64,000 bases of DNA from Gamsiella multidivaricata. Its lineage: Eukaryota > Mortierellomycota > Mortierellomycetes > Mortierellales > Mortierellaceae. Of the stretch, positions 1-10,990 are shown piece after piece. The stretch lies in assembly GCF_025024155.1 (NCBI RefSeq), contig NW_026251773.1, positions 124,001 to 188,000 of the forward strand. The letters are read 5' to 3'. The notes below the pieces were generated by a model, which searched no databases, was not told where the DNA came from, and was given only the letters and a program-made list of their open reading frames with translations. A program made the position numbers and the translations under genes. Each line of letters begins with the position of its first letter. Position 1 is the stretch's first letter.

Positions 1-514
1 AAGCAATGACAGGCGCGATGGTTATTGCAAGAATGATAGAAGTACATGAATAAATTGCACGTTTTGCTCTAAACGCGCGTATTGATGCATGGCTGATAAC
101 GGAGAGGGGCGGATGTAGCTATGCTGCTCGAATGTGTCTCGTAACGTTCGCAGCTGCTGTTAGTGTTCCCTGAACCTTGACGAGTGTAATGGGGCCCTAG
201 ATGGCGGTGCCAACGGAAACGAGACAGACCGCTGGGCCGAACGATAACCGGGGATCATCAAGAGTGCAGGGTGGCAGATCTGGCTCTGAAGCAGGAAGGA
301 ATGGTTGCACGCCTTTTGCCAGCCGTGACCTACAATCTACGCTGAGATCTGGATAGGATCTTATACCAAGAAGGGCTTTTCATTTTATTTTATTATATAT
401 ATTTTACTCAAGTTCTGCATGACCAGCCTTACAAAAGGGAGTGGCGGCGTGGAAAATAAACAGCAATGAGGTTCTTTGTCCTGTGGTTCACTTTTTGCTG
501 TGGTGTCCTGCGAG
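1..514. other. Intergenic, no gene recognised
   Basis: No convincing open frame, RNA gene or repeat was seen. The right edge becomes T- and C-rich and serves as the promoter side of the first small gene. Confidence 0.6.
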
Positions 515-524
515 TATTTATAAA
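515..524 (+). promoter_or_regulatory. TATA box of small-protein gene 1
   Basis: TATTTATAAA lies about 107 nt before the ATG at 631. The same spacing class recurs in all four genes of this array, which supports both the promoter and the chosen start. Confidence 0.6.
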
Positions 525-630
525 AGCTCTCTGCGCTCCTTATTGTCCTTATTTCCATCCTCCCCAAATTACTGTCAAACATTATTACTCCATCACTTAA
601 ATAAGCCCTATTGCTTTTATCTAGTCCGCT

Positions 631-1002
631 ATGAAGCACGCACCTGAACACCAGGACCAATTGGCTCGCGAGATCGAAATCGTCACCGAGCGGATCTTTA
701 GGTCTGAGAGATATCTTCCGATGTTCTTAGGTATGATTTCTGAAGAAGCGTGCGAAACTGTTGGTTTTGGCGCTCTTCAATGTCCTGACTGCAATCCGAA
801 CGCTGAAGTGCCCTTTTTGGAGTCGAATCTTCATCTGTTAGCTGTGGAGGCTTCTAAACAACGATGCCTGCTTCGAAGACAGATGATCCAGAGCATGAAA
901 GAAACGTACGACTCAATGACGATGGAGCTTATACGAGATCGCTCGTTATTGGGTCAGCTCCAGCGACAGTTGCGAGCCATGATTGGAGCATGGGGAAAGT
1001 AG
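631..1002 (+). CDS. Small helical protein, tandem array member 1
   Basis: A single-exon gene for 123 residues with no recognised database family. The N-terminal 40 residues should form a helix ending in the pattern ERIF-R-SER-YLP-MFLGMI. A loop follows with a C-P-D-C pair (residues about 51-54), then a long C-terminal helix rich in L, R, Q and M (about 75-120). The same order of helix, variable middle and C-terminal helix recurs in the genes at 2632, 3806 and 4793, with the aromatic residue of the first motif at position 20-23 in each, so I infer shared descent. There is no signal peptide or membrane segment, so the product is probably intracellular. A polyadenylation-type AATAAA is at 1063-1068. 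Function unknown. Confidence that it is a gene is moderate. Confidence 0.6.
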   Translation: MKHAPEHQDQLAREIEIVTERIFRSERYLPMFLGMISEEACETVGFGALQCPDCNPNAEVPFLESNLHLLAVEASKQRCLLRRQMIQSMKETYDSMTMELIRDRSLLGQLQRQLRAMIGAWGK

Positions 1003-1068
1003 CCACTCATTATGTCAAAAAGAAGGGGATGTCTGAAAAGGATGTTAAGTAGAGCATGCTAGGAATAA

Positions 1069-2497
1069 AGTTTTTTTTTATTCAGCAACAGCATGCTACA
1101 CTTTTTCATGACTGAATGCACTTGCCAGATCCGAACCATCAGCTTGTTAAAATAAGAAAAAAGAAATCGATGATTAACATATCCCACATTTTGTGGGCGC
1201 GTATCTTTGTGCGGGAAAAGTCTCCTGACTGAACAGTGTGTACTACAGAGGAACCACGGTTTCCCTGTGGAGCCTGAATTGTCAAATTAAAATGTGTGTA
1301 TCTGGCTGTGGAAATACGAACCATTCCGTTCTTTGCTCTAGTGAACTAGTGAAAGAAGGTTTGTTCACCTCAATTACCACACGAAAAGAAAAATCATATG
1401 CGTGAGCTCTGAGGCCAAGGTGCTCCTATCAGAATTCCCAAGCCATTTACCAAAGGCTATTACCGCTGCACCTATCACGCCACTCGTGAATGGCAGTAAA
1501 AGGCGATACAACTACTAGGCAAGAAAGTAAAGAAACATGTATTAAACGTCGTGGTTTCGTTGGATGTTACTCGTCTCGTACTTTCCATGGACCTCTGCTT
1601 CCTTAGAGGCTTTACTTCAATAGGGCAGCAAATCAGTCAATTACGACTTCCCCGTCGCTCCTTCGTATCCTGCTCAAATTCGCAGATCCTTCACTGACGA
1701 CAAAAAGCATTGTCATATTCGCCTTCGTTCAGAAATAACTCTCAAAGACGATGAAGGTATTGTGAAGACCAACACAGGCTCATGATAGGTGAAAAGCCCC
1801 TTCGTAGCTACACCGAGTGCAATCACTCATTTCTGGATTCTATCGACCTCAAATCGCAAAGTTCGCCATGATGCCCGGCATTTAGTAATCCGACCAGGAT
1901 TCCACAAGGAGATGAATGTATATTAAAGGAATTCAGACAAAAATATCCAGGACCACTTTTGAACCTGTCGTCCCGGGGTGTTTGACCATGCCTCCAAAGG
2001 ACGCCTAATGAAGCACCACAGAAAGGTGTGGTTTCCACATACCAGGCTCTAATAAATAAAGGGAAACAAAGAATTGAGAGCAGCAACCACTTCAATAAGG
2101 GTAGACGCACAGACCTTCCAATTCATATCTTTACGCGACAAATGCTAAGATTTTTTATACATAATCGAGGCATATCGAATGATGTCCTCAAGTATGATGC
2201 CACACTTTCACATAGAATCCGCAAATGACACACGTACGTGGAACTCATTCAATACAAACCCTTGAACAAAGCCTCAAAGTCGAAGCACTGCCCTGCAGAG
2301 TCCGTGTGATTCTCAATTACCTCCGTTCAAGTTAGTTTTCACACTTTATGCATTAAATAGACTTAATGTTGTTATTTTGCGATATCCCTTTGCATGAAAC
2401 GGCATGTCTGGTTTACCATGGATAGTCTCTATTAACACGAGTGACAAGAGTACTCAAAAGGAACGGCATGGCGGCAACAAGATATCCCGAAAACGAA
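1069..2497. other. Intergenic between array genes 1 and 2
   Basis: About 1.4 kb with only short chance open frames on both strands. I looked for a decayed fifth array copy and did not find one. The stretch is AT-rich with no clear repeat. Confidence 0.5.
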
Positions 2498-2507
2498 TAT
2501 ATATATA
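2498..2507 (+). promoter_or_regulatory. TATA box of small-protein gene 2
   Basis: An alternating TATATATATA lies 125-134 nt before the ATG at 2632. The open frame extends upstream through this element to 2404, but a TATA box inside it argues that translation starts at 2632, which also matches the other array members. Confidence 0.55.
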
Positions 2508-2631
2508 CAGTGGTACCGACACTGTAGTTGTCTCTTCCTTACCTTGCACGATTCTAGTTATTCTCTTGTTCACAGTCCAACCACAGACACGGCCATCATT
2601 CCTTTTCCAAACCGTGAGACTTGCGCATTTC

Positions 2632-3000
2632 ATGTCCAACGAAAGAGGCCGAATAGGTCGTGAGATGGGTACACTCTCCAGCAACATTATCTTCTGCGAA
2701 TTGCGTATCGAGAACCTGAGGAACTTGATCGAAGAGGCTCAGGATGATATCTGGGACTTTGATAAGTGCAACCGACTCGAACTTGAGATTGAGTACGCGA
2801 TTAACCATGGCCGTATACTCACTATTGGCACGGGCATCCATAACCCTACTCCAGCGAATAAAAAATCAATGACTGTCGAGGACTACCGACGAGAGCGGGT
2901 CGAGTACGCAAAAATGTTAGTCGCGCAAGTCTCTCAGGTGTTGCTGCAGAAGAAAAGTATGTATGCTGAGCTAGAATCGTGTCTGAAGACCACGCAATAA
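2632..3000 (+). CDS. Small helical protein, tandem array member 2
   Basis: A single-exon gene for 122 residues. The open frame begins further upstream (2404), but the internal methionine at 2632 is preferred because the TATA element precedes it at the array's usual distance and because the product then aligns from residue 1 with its neighbours. Residues 19-34 carry the array motif (II-FCE-x-RI-x-x-LR-x-LI), nearly identical in pattern to member 3. The middle (about 40-75) is variable. The C-terminal 40 residues are a charged helix containing L-V-A-Q-V-S-Q-V-L-L. It has no signal peptide, membrane span or known domain. I infer a small intracellular coiled-coil protein of a lineage-specific family. 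Confidence 0.65.
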   Translation: MSNERGRIGREMGTLSSNIIFCELRIENLRNLIEEAQDDIWDFDKCNRLELEIEYAINHGRILTIGTGIHNPTPANKKSMTVEDYRRERVEYAKMLVAQVSQVLLQKKSMYAELESCLKTTQ

Positions 3001-3699
3001 ATTGCATAAACGCGCTGAATGGATACCACCAAGTACCACAAGAAAGCATACCCAAAAAACATTTGTGCTCTGGAAGTAGTGTAGTTTATACTCCTCGTAC
3101 CCGTACTTTGTCTACACAGCCTAATTTCTATCAGTTATGGATCTGTTTTTGTTACCGCCGCAGTCATTTATCATTCTACGTCGAATAATTATTGCCATCA
3201 GCAACCCTATTTCTGGGCCTTATCCAATCTGTTGACAGCTCATTGCTTTGTCTTCGAAAAAGCCTTTGCTTGGGAGCATGACATCCACTAGAGACCCAAC
3301 AGATAATCGCAAGGATGAACGACAGTTGGAAGCCAGCAGTGTAAAACGATCGACGTGCAGTACTCTTCTGCTAGACATGATGGATGGGATCGTTACCACT
3401 GTCTGTGTTCGTGACTGAAGATTACCACACGAAGACTTATTCAATAGATTCTGGATAGACATCTTCGATACCGTCTATCCATTTGAGTCAGTGGCGGTAA
3501 TCCGTCGTTTAGGCCACCTTCACTATTTTCGTCGACTAGCTCCATACCGACGTGGGATAATATGACAATCTGTGTACTATGTCGTTGTTCAATTTTCTTT
3601 ATCAAGCGTTACAGAGAGGGTTCTCTTTCTTGTGCGGACAATGTCTAGAAAAGCGTGTGCATGAAGGAGCCGCAGAGCGGAGTTGAAGGTCAAAGGGCG
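3001..3699. other. Intergenic between array genes 2 and 3
   Basis: No supported gene. A 47-codon frame at 3278-3418 (+) ends in a hydrophobic L-L-L-D-M-M stretch faintly like the array's C-terminal helix, but it lacks the N-terminal motif and is too short to call a remnant. Confidence 0.4.
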
Positions 3700-3707
3700 T
3701 ATAAATA
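3700..3707 (+). promoter_or_regulatory. TATA box of small-protein gene 3
   Basis: TATAAATA lies 99-106 nt before the ATG at 3806 and is followed by a pyrimidine-rich leader. Confidence 0.65.
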
Positions 3708-3805
3708 CCACAAGTATCTTGTCGTCCACGAAGCGCTTTCATTTCATCCTCCCACGCTCCTTCCACACCCATTCCACACTTCAAAACACCTAAATTTAGC
3801 CGACA

Positions 3806-4144
3806 ATGTCCCCAGATGAGCAAATTGAGATCATGAATAAGATGAGAAATATCTCTTTTCGTATAGTCTTCTGCGAAAAGCGCATCCCGGAGCTCAGAAG
3901 GATGATCGCTGGTGAAGAGCCATCGGGAGATCGCGATGATTTCATTAACCAATTCGACTGCGAAATTTTGAATGAGATGACAGATGAAAAAGTGAACCTT
4001 GACGAGGCTGTTGAACCTGCTACATCTAGCTCCTGCAAGTCAGGCAAAGAGCTACTTGACCGGGTCTTGCGATCCCTCGACAAAGACAAGAAGACCTATA
4101 CCAGGCTGCAAGGGAAGTTGAATGCCTTGAAGGAACGAACATAG
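3806..4144 (+). CDS. Small helical protein, tandem array member 3
   Basis: A single-exon gene for 112 residues, strongly charged. The N-terminal helix ends in I-V-FCEKRI-PELRRMI (residues about 20-34), the clearest match to member 2. An acidic linker and a short Ser/Thr patch (A-T-S-S-S) follow, then a basic C-terminal helix (E-L-L-D-R-V-L-R-S-L-D-K-D) that should form a coiled coil. It contains few cysteines and no membrane or export signal. AATAAA is at 4153-4158, just after the stop. The role is unknown; a homo- or hetero-oligomeric partner of its tandem neighbours is plausible inference only. Confidence 0.65.
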   Translation: MSPDEQIEIMNKMRNISFRIVFCEKRIPELRRMIAGEEPSGDRDDFINQFDCEILNEMTDEKVNLDEAVEPATSSSCKSGKELLDRVLRSLDKDKKTYTRLQGKLNALKERT

Positions 4145-4158
4145 TCAGCTCAAATAAA

Positions 4159-4663
4159 GACATTCTGCTGCTGAATATGTTTTTTATCTTTAATGCGAAC
4201 AAAGCGTTTTATATAAGCTGAAAGCGTTGGATAGTATCTTCTACACATAGAACGCTTATGGCACATGCTAAAGTGTACATCCTCTCTAGAATTCGGCAAG
4301 AAGAAAAATGAGCGACACCATCCTTCCTTGTGTACGAATTCTATAGCATTGTCAATCATATTTTCTGACAAGGCTGGATAAGCGTGTGAATGCTGTTGTT
4401 GCTGCCGAACATCTACTTCCATGCTATTAACTGTAAAAGGCGTTTATCCTTTAAACATTACTTTACTCCGCAAGCCGGCATGTCGATTTCAGACAACAAA
4501 GATCAGCTTCTTGGATTTCATACTGGCGACTTATTTTTTTGCTGATGACCATAAAGGATAGAGTTCATTCTTGCGTGCAAACGGGTATTATGAAAGAGTA
4601 ATGAGTAAAGGGGATGGACGCCTTGAAAGTGCAACAAAGCGGTTGTCGTAGACTCCTCAAACA
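4159..4663. other. Intergenic between array genes 3 and 4
   Basis: About 0.5 kb, AT-rich, with no supported gene or repeat. Confidence 0.5.
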
Positions 4664-4670
4664 TATATAA
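4664..4670 (+). promoter_or_regulatory. TATA box of small-protein gene 4
   Basis: TATATAA lies 123-129 nt before the ATG at 4793, again within the array's narrow spacing range. Confidence 0.6.
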
Positions 4671-4792
4671 CCACCAACGACCTGCCATGGTTTCTCTGTC
4701 CTTTCCCCACACTCTTCTTCTACAGCTATTTCTACACTCACTGCAAACTCACAAGACCATTCCTCAACCACGCTCATTGTATCTATACCAGA

Positions 4793-5167
4793 ATGCCCGC
4801 TCAATGCGAGCTTATGCAAAAAATCGCGCAGACCAAGCAGGGCTTGGCTTTTAAAAAGAAGCGTCTTCCAGTCCTTGAGCAGAAGATCAACAATGCCGAA
4901 TCGGCTGACGAAAGCTTTTTGGCTGAGATTGCCTATGAAACCCGATTCAGAAGTTACAGGGATGTCGGACCTACGGACATCACTGCCATCCCTCCAGTGA
5001 GGACGGTCGGTCAGTCATCCCTTCATGCTTTAGCACTCGGCGAGGACATGAAACAGACTCGACTTGATGAAGCAAGAGATCTTATCGACCACATCCTCCG
5101 ACTTATCATGGAGGATGAGGCGGAGCTCGTCTCTTTGGAGGCTCAGCTGGTCGCATTGACAGACTAA
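4793..5167 (+). CDS. Small helical protein, tandem array member 4
   Basis: A single-exon gene for 124 residues. The first helix has the array pattern in a lysine-rich form (G-L-AFKKKRLPVLEQKI, residues about 18-32). A central segment with two proline-containing turns follows, then a C-terminal amphipathic helix with regularly spaced leucines and isoleucines (D-L-I-D-H-I-L-R-L-I, then L-V-S-L-E-A-Q-L-V-A-L). Sequence identity to the other three members is low, so the family claim rests on length, motif position, secondary-structure order, single exon and promoter layout. No known domain. Function unknown. Confidence 0.65.
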   Translation: MPAQCELMQKIAQTKQGLAFKKKRLPVLEQKINNAESADESFLAEIAYETRFRSYRDVGPTDITAIPPVRTVGQSSLHALALGEDMKQTRLDEARDLIDHILRLIMEDEAELVSLEAQLVALTD

Positions 5168-5589
5168 AAATCGCTTTTAGTATTGCGCATTGTTAGGCTG
5201 AATTACCGCCACCACATGAAGGCCAGGAAAAAAAAAACAAAAAGAAAAAAAAAAGGGCTCAATAAAATAGCACAGACACAAGACCCCATTGTATTTAGTT
5301 ATCTCTCTTTGGATGCCATTGATCCATACGATATTTGTTTGATTCTCGATCCTTTCTTCCCATATATGGGCTCATTTTCTCATCCAAGGTTTGAACAATG
5401 GAGCACAGCCCCTTCGCGTCCATCCTTTTGTATCCGAGGGGCAAACACGTATAAGGGTGCAAAGATAAAATTGACCAGCTTGCAATAATAATAAAGCTCC
5501 ACCTCCCTCCTTTACTTTCTCAACTACCACTCCCACAAATCCCTCACATTTACGCTTTTTTACACATCTCCGTAACAGATCCTCAATAA
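5168..5589. other. Spacer after the small-protein array
   Basis: Contains an A-rich stretch (about 5226-5255) and, near 5480-5580, a pyrimidine-rich leader of the next gene. No gene seen. Confidence 0.5.
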
Positions 5590-7281
5590 ATGACTCGCAA
5601 TTCGCACTACCTACATCCTCAAAAATCATCGCATTCTTCGCCCAGTATTTCTTCAAATACGCAGATCGAGCTCCAGCAGCAAACTGGTTGCGACAGCAGC
5701 GCCGGCAGCAATAACAGCACTAGCATTCTTCCATCGCTTCATGTTTCACACAGCCAGCCATTAGGTTTGAAACAGCCCATCCCTGCGAGATCCAGACGTT
5801 CGCTCAAGTCCTTGCTTACCATGATGCGGGGTGCAGAACGCAACTCCTCCCCAGTCACCCCGCACAGCAGCGACGGTGATTACCTCAGGAGCAACACAGA
5901 ACCTGATCGTCAATGCGATACAACTAATCAGCCGGTGAGCAATCCAGAAACACCGTTGCTCAGAGCCATATCCTGTTCAGCGCCTCTAGTCAAGGCAAAA
6001 TGGCAAATCAGATGGGCCAGATTACTAAGACGCCCGTCTTCTGCTTCTGATCTAATGTCAGGAGCAGTAAAAACAAAGGAGTTCCTCATCCACGACGGGC
6101 CTGGTGAAGATCTAAGTCTGGTTGCGACCGATGTTGAGAACGAAGAATGTGATAGAGCTACTTCTATTGCTTCAGCTATGCCCACAGCCGCCTTCGACAC
6201 AGTGAAGTTCGATGAGCCCGTAACCAGCGCCAGTTATTCAACTGCCGATACGCAGTCAAGTCTTGGCCATCATGGGACACTTCATCACGACAATAGCGAC
6301 CACCAATCAACTGAATATTCCGAGCATGCCAATCATGGTGACACGATCGATCCTGAAGGATTCGAAAGCAACTCGAATATCACTTTCAACAGCACAGATG
6401 ACAACCACTGCCTGGATGCTGTGCCAGGTATTACTGCCCTTCGGAGGAACGGGAACAAACTCTTTGAGGCGCCAAGACATCCCAATAAGGAAGAAAAACC
6501 CCTCCTCAACAGCGGTAATTACAGCATTAAGGACAGCAGACAGTCAGTGTATCGTGTAGTTATTCCAACGCCCCGTCAAAACCAGAGGCGACAACAGCGA
6601 TACGGCAAATACACTTATGCCAGACCGACTACACGGGTGTCGTTTATTCCGTGGAGCGAGAGAGGATATTGTATGGAGTATAGCAACCAAGACGTTCCTA
6701 TTTCTTCAACCTTGATGGACGGACAACCTTATGCAGAGAATACGGATATGGTGCGAGCGTTTTCACCGAACGAGGTGCAGCAATTCGCGGGTGGAAGCAA
6801 TGATGAGGGTGAGGAAGAGGACTGGGAGGATACCACAACCGATAATGACGAACAGGAACCCAAGATTCCTACAATCTCTCAGCACCACATTCACTCCAGA
6901 GGTGCGCGGCATCGAGCGACCGTGGCGACGTATTCCAGCTACTCAAGACGAAAGAACAATATCCAACGACCCAGTTTGCGGTCTGTGCCGAGGATTACGG
7001 AAAGTAGCTGCCGATTCGGTCCTCGGTGCCAAGCTGTAGTTCTTGCTAGGGCCCATGGTAAAACAAGCCTTGGCCCTGTCCCTCCAGTTCAATCCCATGC
7101 TCAATATGAACCACTATTATCGCCTCCACCCCAGTGTTCAGCAGATCATCCAATGCAGCCTGGAGTGCAAGATCTACCGCTTTGGTACGGCCCACGTCTG
7201 GATTTGCCGTCTCTCCGCGAGCTAGCGCAGGCCGCCAAATCGGAGCAAGCAACATCGAAGGCGAATAATACCGCTCTTTAG
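5590..7281 (+). CDS. Hypothetical long disordered protein
   Basis: One open frame of 563 residues. The composition is rich in Ser, Thr, Asn, Gln, His and Pro, with an acidic run (E-E-E-D-W-E-D, about residues 408-417) and several proline-rich stretches near the C-terminus. No enzyme domain, signal peptide or membrane span is visible. A short better-ordered basic segment around residues 325-370 (R-Q-N-Q-R-R-Q-Q-R-Y-G-K, then V-S-F-I-P-W-S-E-R) may be a docking region. The frame length makes chance unlikely. I do not recognise the family; a regulatory or scaffold protein is a guess. It is transcribed in the same direction as the small-protein array, with its stop 256 nt from the convergent Ap4A phosphorylase gene. 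Confidence 0.65.
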   Translation: MTRNSHYLHPQKSSHSSPSISSNTQIELQQQTGCDSSAGSNNSTSILPSLHVSHSQPLGLKQPIPARSRRSLKSLLTMMRGAERNSSPVTPHSSDGDYLRSNTEPDRQCDTTNQPVSNPETPLLRAISCSAPLVKAKWQIRWARLLRRPSSASDLMSGAVKTKEFLIHDGPGEDLSLVATDVENEECDRATSIASAMPTAAFDTVKFDEPVTSASYSTADTQSSLGHHGTLHHDNSDHQSTEYSEHANHGDTIDPEGFESNSNITFNSTDDNHCLDAVPGITALRRNGNKLFEAPRHPNKEEKPLLNSGNYSIKDSRQSVYRVVIPTPRQNQRRQQRYGKYTYARPTTRVSFIPWSERGYCMEYSNQDVPISSTLMDGQPYAENTDMVRAFSPNEVQQFAGGSNDEGEEEDWEDTTTDNDEQEPKIPTISQHHIHSRGARHRATVATYSSYSRRKNNIQRPSLRSVPRITESSCRFGPRCQAVVLARAHGKTSLGPVPPVQSHAQYEPLLSPPPQCSADHPMQPGVQDLPLWYGPRLDLPSLRELAQAAKSEQATSKANNTAL

Positions 7282-7537
7282 CAGGGCCTTGCCATTGACC
7301 ATATCGGTAAACAGCATCATTTCACAAACGCAGGAGTCACCTCGATTGGCTAAAAGAGTTTGGGCCTGAAGAAGAGCCGTACAGGTCACGATCTTCAAGC
7401 CACGCTTTAGAAAGTTTCGACCGATTCTCTCTCGCCCACCAGGCAGTTCTTTTACGCTTCGATATCAAGAACGTATAGTACAATAAACTGTTATAATATG
7501 CCTGTCTATTGAATGCTTTCATTCATAATATGATTAT

Positions 7538-8951
7538 TCAGAGACCAGACAGGGCACTTCCCATCTGCTTCTCCAATGCATCCTGCTGTTCCCTTCTCTT
7601 CTGCTCCTCCTCCACTGACCTGTTGCCCCATCCGCACGAGAATCCTGTCTCGGCCACCACATGAAGCACGCCCTTGCTCTTAACCAACTCCATCTCTTCG
7701 GGCGTCTTTGCCAAAACCATACCGGCAAAGCCCAATGAGTTGATGTTCAACGCAACGCCATTGACAGACTCCGAATGCTCCTGCTTCCGGGGCGCGATCA
7801 GCATAAATTCCGTAGTCAGGATCCAGTTGTAGGCCATTGATGAGGTCATGTTGGCAGCAATAGCGCTTTCGGTCTCCGAGAGCGATGTCTGTTCAGAATA
7901 CTCGCGGATAGATATGAGCATGGCGTCCATGAGGGTTATATAGGCTTCCAGCAAAATGTCTTCCTGAGTCTTGTTCGTTTTGGATACGTCCGGGAGGAGG
8001 ATAACGTGGTTGATGCAGTTGATTGGGACCGAGAATACATCGCCTAGTAGGAGATAAAATAGATGAGATGATGTCGAATCTTGTCTATAAGATCTAGGCG
8101 AACGCAGTGAAGAGCAGTAGTCTCGTACCTGGTCGGTTCTCCTTCTTTCCTGGCTGACGCTTAGAGAATTCACGCACTAGGGCCGCAATTGGCGAGGGTT
8201 TCTCCAGGGGTATGACTTGCATATGTTTGTGAGCCTGACTGGCACCGGCGCGCGATCCGCAATTGAAAAATGCCACAGCATCTTTACTGTTCCTGAGCGC
8301 CATCAGCGTGTTCCATACCGCCAGCAGGTCATCCGGAGTCAAGGGATTGGTCTGCGGTTGAAATTCTATTGTTCGTTGTTGGCACCCATGACGTACATAT
8401 GGTACAGAAAATAAAGACGTAGTTAGCGATATGTGCAACCGACTTGGGCTCGACAAGGATGCATTGTATGGTACCTTTGGTGATGATCAAGAAGTGTCTG
8501 GGGACGATACAAAACTTGTTCAGCAACACCTTGTGCTCATCGCCGGCGTCCGCAACATAGAGCTTAGGGTCGTGGGGCATGAACGGATTGACGCTCGCGG
8601 CCTGCTTGATAACGGGCGTGGATGGTCGGTCGAATTTGGGTCGAGGGTCTGTCTCGATGGCAGTGATGACTCCTTGAGGCTTCTTTGCTAGAAGAGGCGC
8701 GTAAGTGAGCTGGCACTAGAGACAAAAGAGACGTTTGGGGATAAATAGTCGGCCAAAGCTATTTGCCATAGATCGATTGAGCAGCAAAGAGCGCGCCGGA
8801 TATGTTATGAGCGCACGCGTACCTCGATACCATACTCGGTCTCCCTGGATAAGAATATTTCTGAGGCTGTGAAGATGAGGTGGCCGGACCTGAGGGCAGC
8901 ATCATAGGTTGTCGACAACTTTGTGTCGAAGTCGTCTAGGGATGGAGCCAT
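7538..8951 (-). CDS. APA2: Ap4A phosphorylase (ATP adenylyltransferase)
   Basis: It cleaves diadenosine tetraphosphate with phosphate to give ADP and ATP. Four exons: 8951-8823, 8715-8475, 8365-8129 and 8043-7538, all with GT-AG introns and continuous phase, giving 370 residues; yeast Apa1/Apa2 are slightly shorter at about 320-325. The diagnostic region is in exon 3: N-C-G-S-R-A-G-A-S-Q-A-H-K-H-M-Q, the HIT-superfamily variant His-x-His-x-Gln whose middle histidine is the nucleophile in this family. The exon 2 block around K-F-C-I-V-P-R-H-F-L is also typical. The N-terminal and C-terminal parts flank the catalytic domain as in yeast. The start is the only good ATG at the head of exon 1. It is divergent from the YIPF gene, 279 nt apart, so the two probably share a promoter region. 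Confidence 0.9.
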
Positions 8952-9230
8952 GGTGTAGTTGTGAAATGAATGAATTCGCAGGGAGCGTCGTGAGGAGGAA
9001 GAGGAGAAGCGGGCTGTGGGCTGCTCGTCGCGACTTCATTCTCCATGATATGCAACGTCACTTGTGCAGGGCCGGCAGGGAGGAGTTCTCCTAATTTTAG
9101 TTTCGTGCTCTCCTGCGGCTTCTATATTTCTCTCTAACTTTCCTCTCCAACCCATTCATCATCTCAACTCCATCAGCATCTTTATCATCTTCAGCATCAA
9201 ACAGGTCAACTTCACCAACAAACATACAGC

Positions 9231-10990
9231 ATGGCACACGGTAGCGCTTACAGCGCCATCGAAATCGACGACGACGAGGTAGGGCGAAGTACAGGATACC
9301 ATCTCTCAACCTGGCCCTGGAGTGCTCGACCCAGGATCCTGCTCGGGGCTGGGAGCAACGAATTCGACTCCCGTCTCTTTGTATCGTGCACTAACTGCTG
9401 CACTTGCCCGTCCCTGTCGTGTAACTGATCGTCTTCAAACGTATAGCTGAATAATGCCACCGAGCTCCAATTTCAGAGTAAGCATCGAATGCCAAGATCA
9501 CAGACTCTTCAACACACTACTGCTTAGGTTGCCTTCGACTCCAGAGGACCAGGAACATAAGAAGTCAATGGATATTTACCATAGCCAGGATCATGGAACC
9601 GTCATTGTCACTCTTCATACTCAACCATAATCTCGGGATGAACTCGCCACACACAAAACCCCAACGGCAAGGGGTGTATTTGGATAGATCATTCGGCAGA
9701 TATGCCAGCAGCCTCGAATGAGCATATGGCACATCTTCAATTCGCAGATGAAGGGCCAATCAAACTATATTATTCAGGATTTTACAGATGGACAAGCTGG
9801 AAGGCCTATTGAGGCCCCCTTATTTCGCATTCCTCGATCCTTTCCTTCGAGTCTTTGACAGCTAAGTTTGCTTACTGGATGTCCTATTCTTGTCTTTGCA
9901 GATTTCTCTTCAACAGACACTCGTGCGCAACCCCCAACCGGAAATATCTCTTCGTCTTCGACAAGCACACCACAGCCACGACAGACAGGTAAGACTTGTC
10001 TCTGTACTTGTGCCTGAGCATACAATCGTAACGCAGGACGACATCTTGTGCTGACACGCATGTTTAATTATAATATTAGGATTCGGTTCTTCAGCCATCT
10101 TTGAACCAAATCGAGCCAATCAAGAGCAGAATGCGAACCAGCCAATCTGGTCGGTGGGGTATTATGCAAAGTTCTTTGACGTCGACACTGATCAGGTACA
10201 AAGTCACTCGGTACGACGTAAGAGTCGGTATGAAGGGAACGATCGGAGACTGATCCTTTTATTGCTCCTTTGAAATGGCGTTAGGTGATGGAACGATGCT
10301 TCGCAAGTGTGATTCCTAAGGACAACTTTCTTGAGGTGATGGGCGGTCGCCCTGATCTTTATGGTAAGACCCGCAAAGAATTGTGGACGATCGAGCGAAA
10401 AGGATCGACATGGTAACTAGAAAGGGGAACTTGGTTCTAATATGCCTCTCTCTCTCTCTCTCTCTCTTTTTCCTTTAGGACCCTTCTGGATCGCAACAAC
10501 GGTGATTTTCGTGCTGTTTGTGACATCCTCGATCGTGGAATCGATCAACGCCTATATCAACAAGACAACGTATTCGTACGACATCTTTCAGATGACCTTC
10601 GCATTCGGCACTATCTATACCTATGCCTTTGTGGTCCCACTCATGGTTTGGGGAGCGACCAAATACTTTGGTTGTCAACCAGACTTGCTCGAAATGCTGG
10701 CCTTGTACGGATATGCGCTCACGATCTGGATCCCGGTCTCTATCCTCTCTGTGATCCCCATTGAGCTGGCTCGATGGATCCTGTTGGGTATCGGCGCGGG
10801 TCTGTCGGGCGTCTTCTTGATCAGGAACATGTATCCGGTTCTGTCGAGGGCCGAGGCTCAGATTGCAAAGATCATCTTGGTTCTTGTGATTATCTTCCAT
10901 GGCGTGTTGGCACTGATCCTGAAGTACAGATTCTTTGCATACAACACCGGAGCCTCTGCACCATCACCTGATACGCCTCCTGCGGCATAG
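9231..10990 (+). CDS. Yip1-domain Golgi/ER membrane protein (YIPF1/2, Yip5 type)
   Basis: Yip1-family proteins are multi-span membrane proteins of ER-Golgi vesicle traffic that interact with Rab GTPases. Six exons: 9231-9278, 9447-9477 (31 nt), 9902-9988, 10080-10195, 10285-10363 and 10479-10990, giving 290 residues with phase kept throughout. The cytosolic N-terminal half contains the LQFQ motif (split after exon 2) and the conserved block W-S-V-G-Y-Y-A-K-F-F-D-V-D-T, then P-D-L-Y-G-P-F-W, at the last exon junction. The last exon encodes about five hydrophobic membrane segments. The intron between exons 2 and 3 is unusually long for this locus (424 nt). The last intron ends in a CT microsatellite (about 10447-10467) that serves as the polypyrimidine tract. 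Assignment to the YIPF1/2 branch rests on the N-terminal motif. Confidence 0.87.

Noticed and set aside
1823..2110. Minus-strand frame with hydrophobic start between array genes 1 and 2
   Set aside because: Short, no homology, no promoter, and opposite in direction to the array. Probably chance.
3278..3418. 47-codon frame as a possible fifth array copy
   Set aside because: Lacks the N-terminal motif and the expected length; similarity of its end to the array is too weak.
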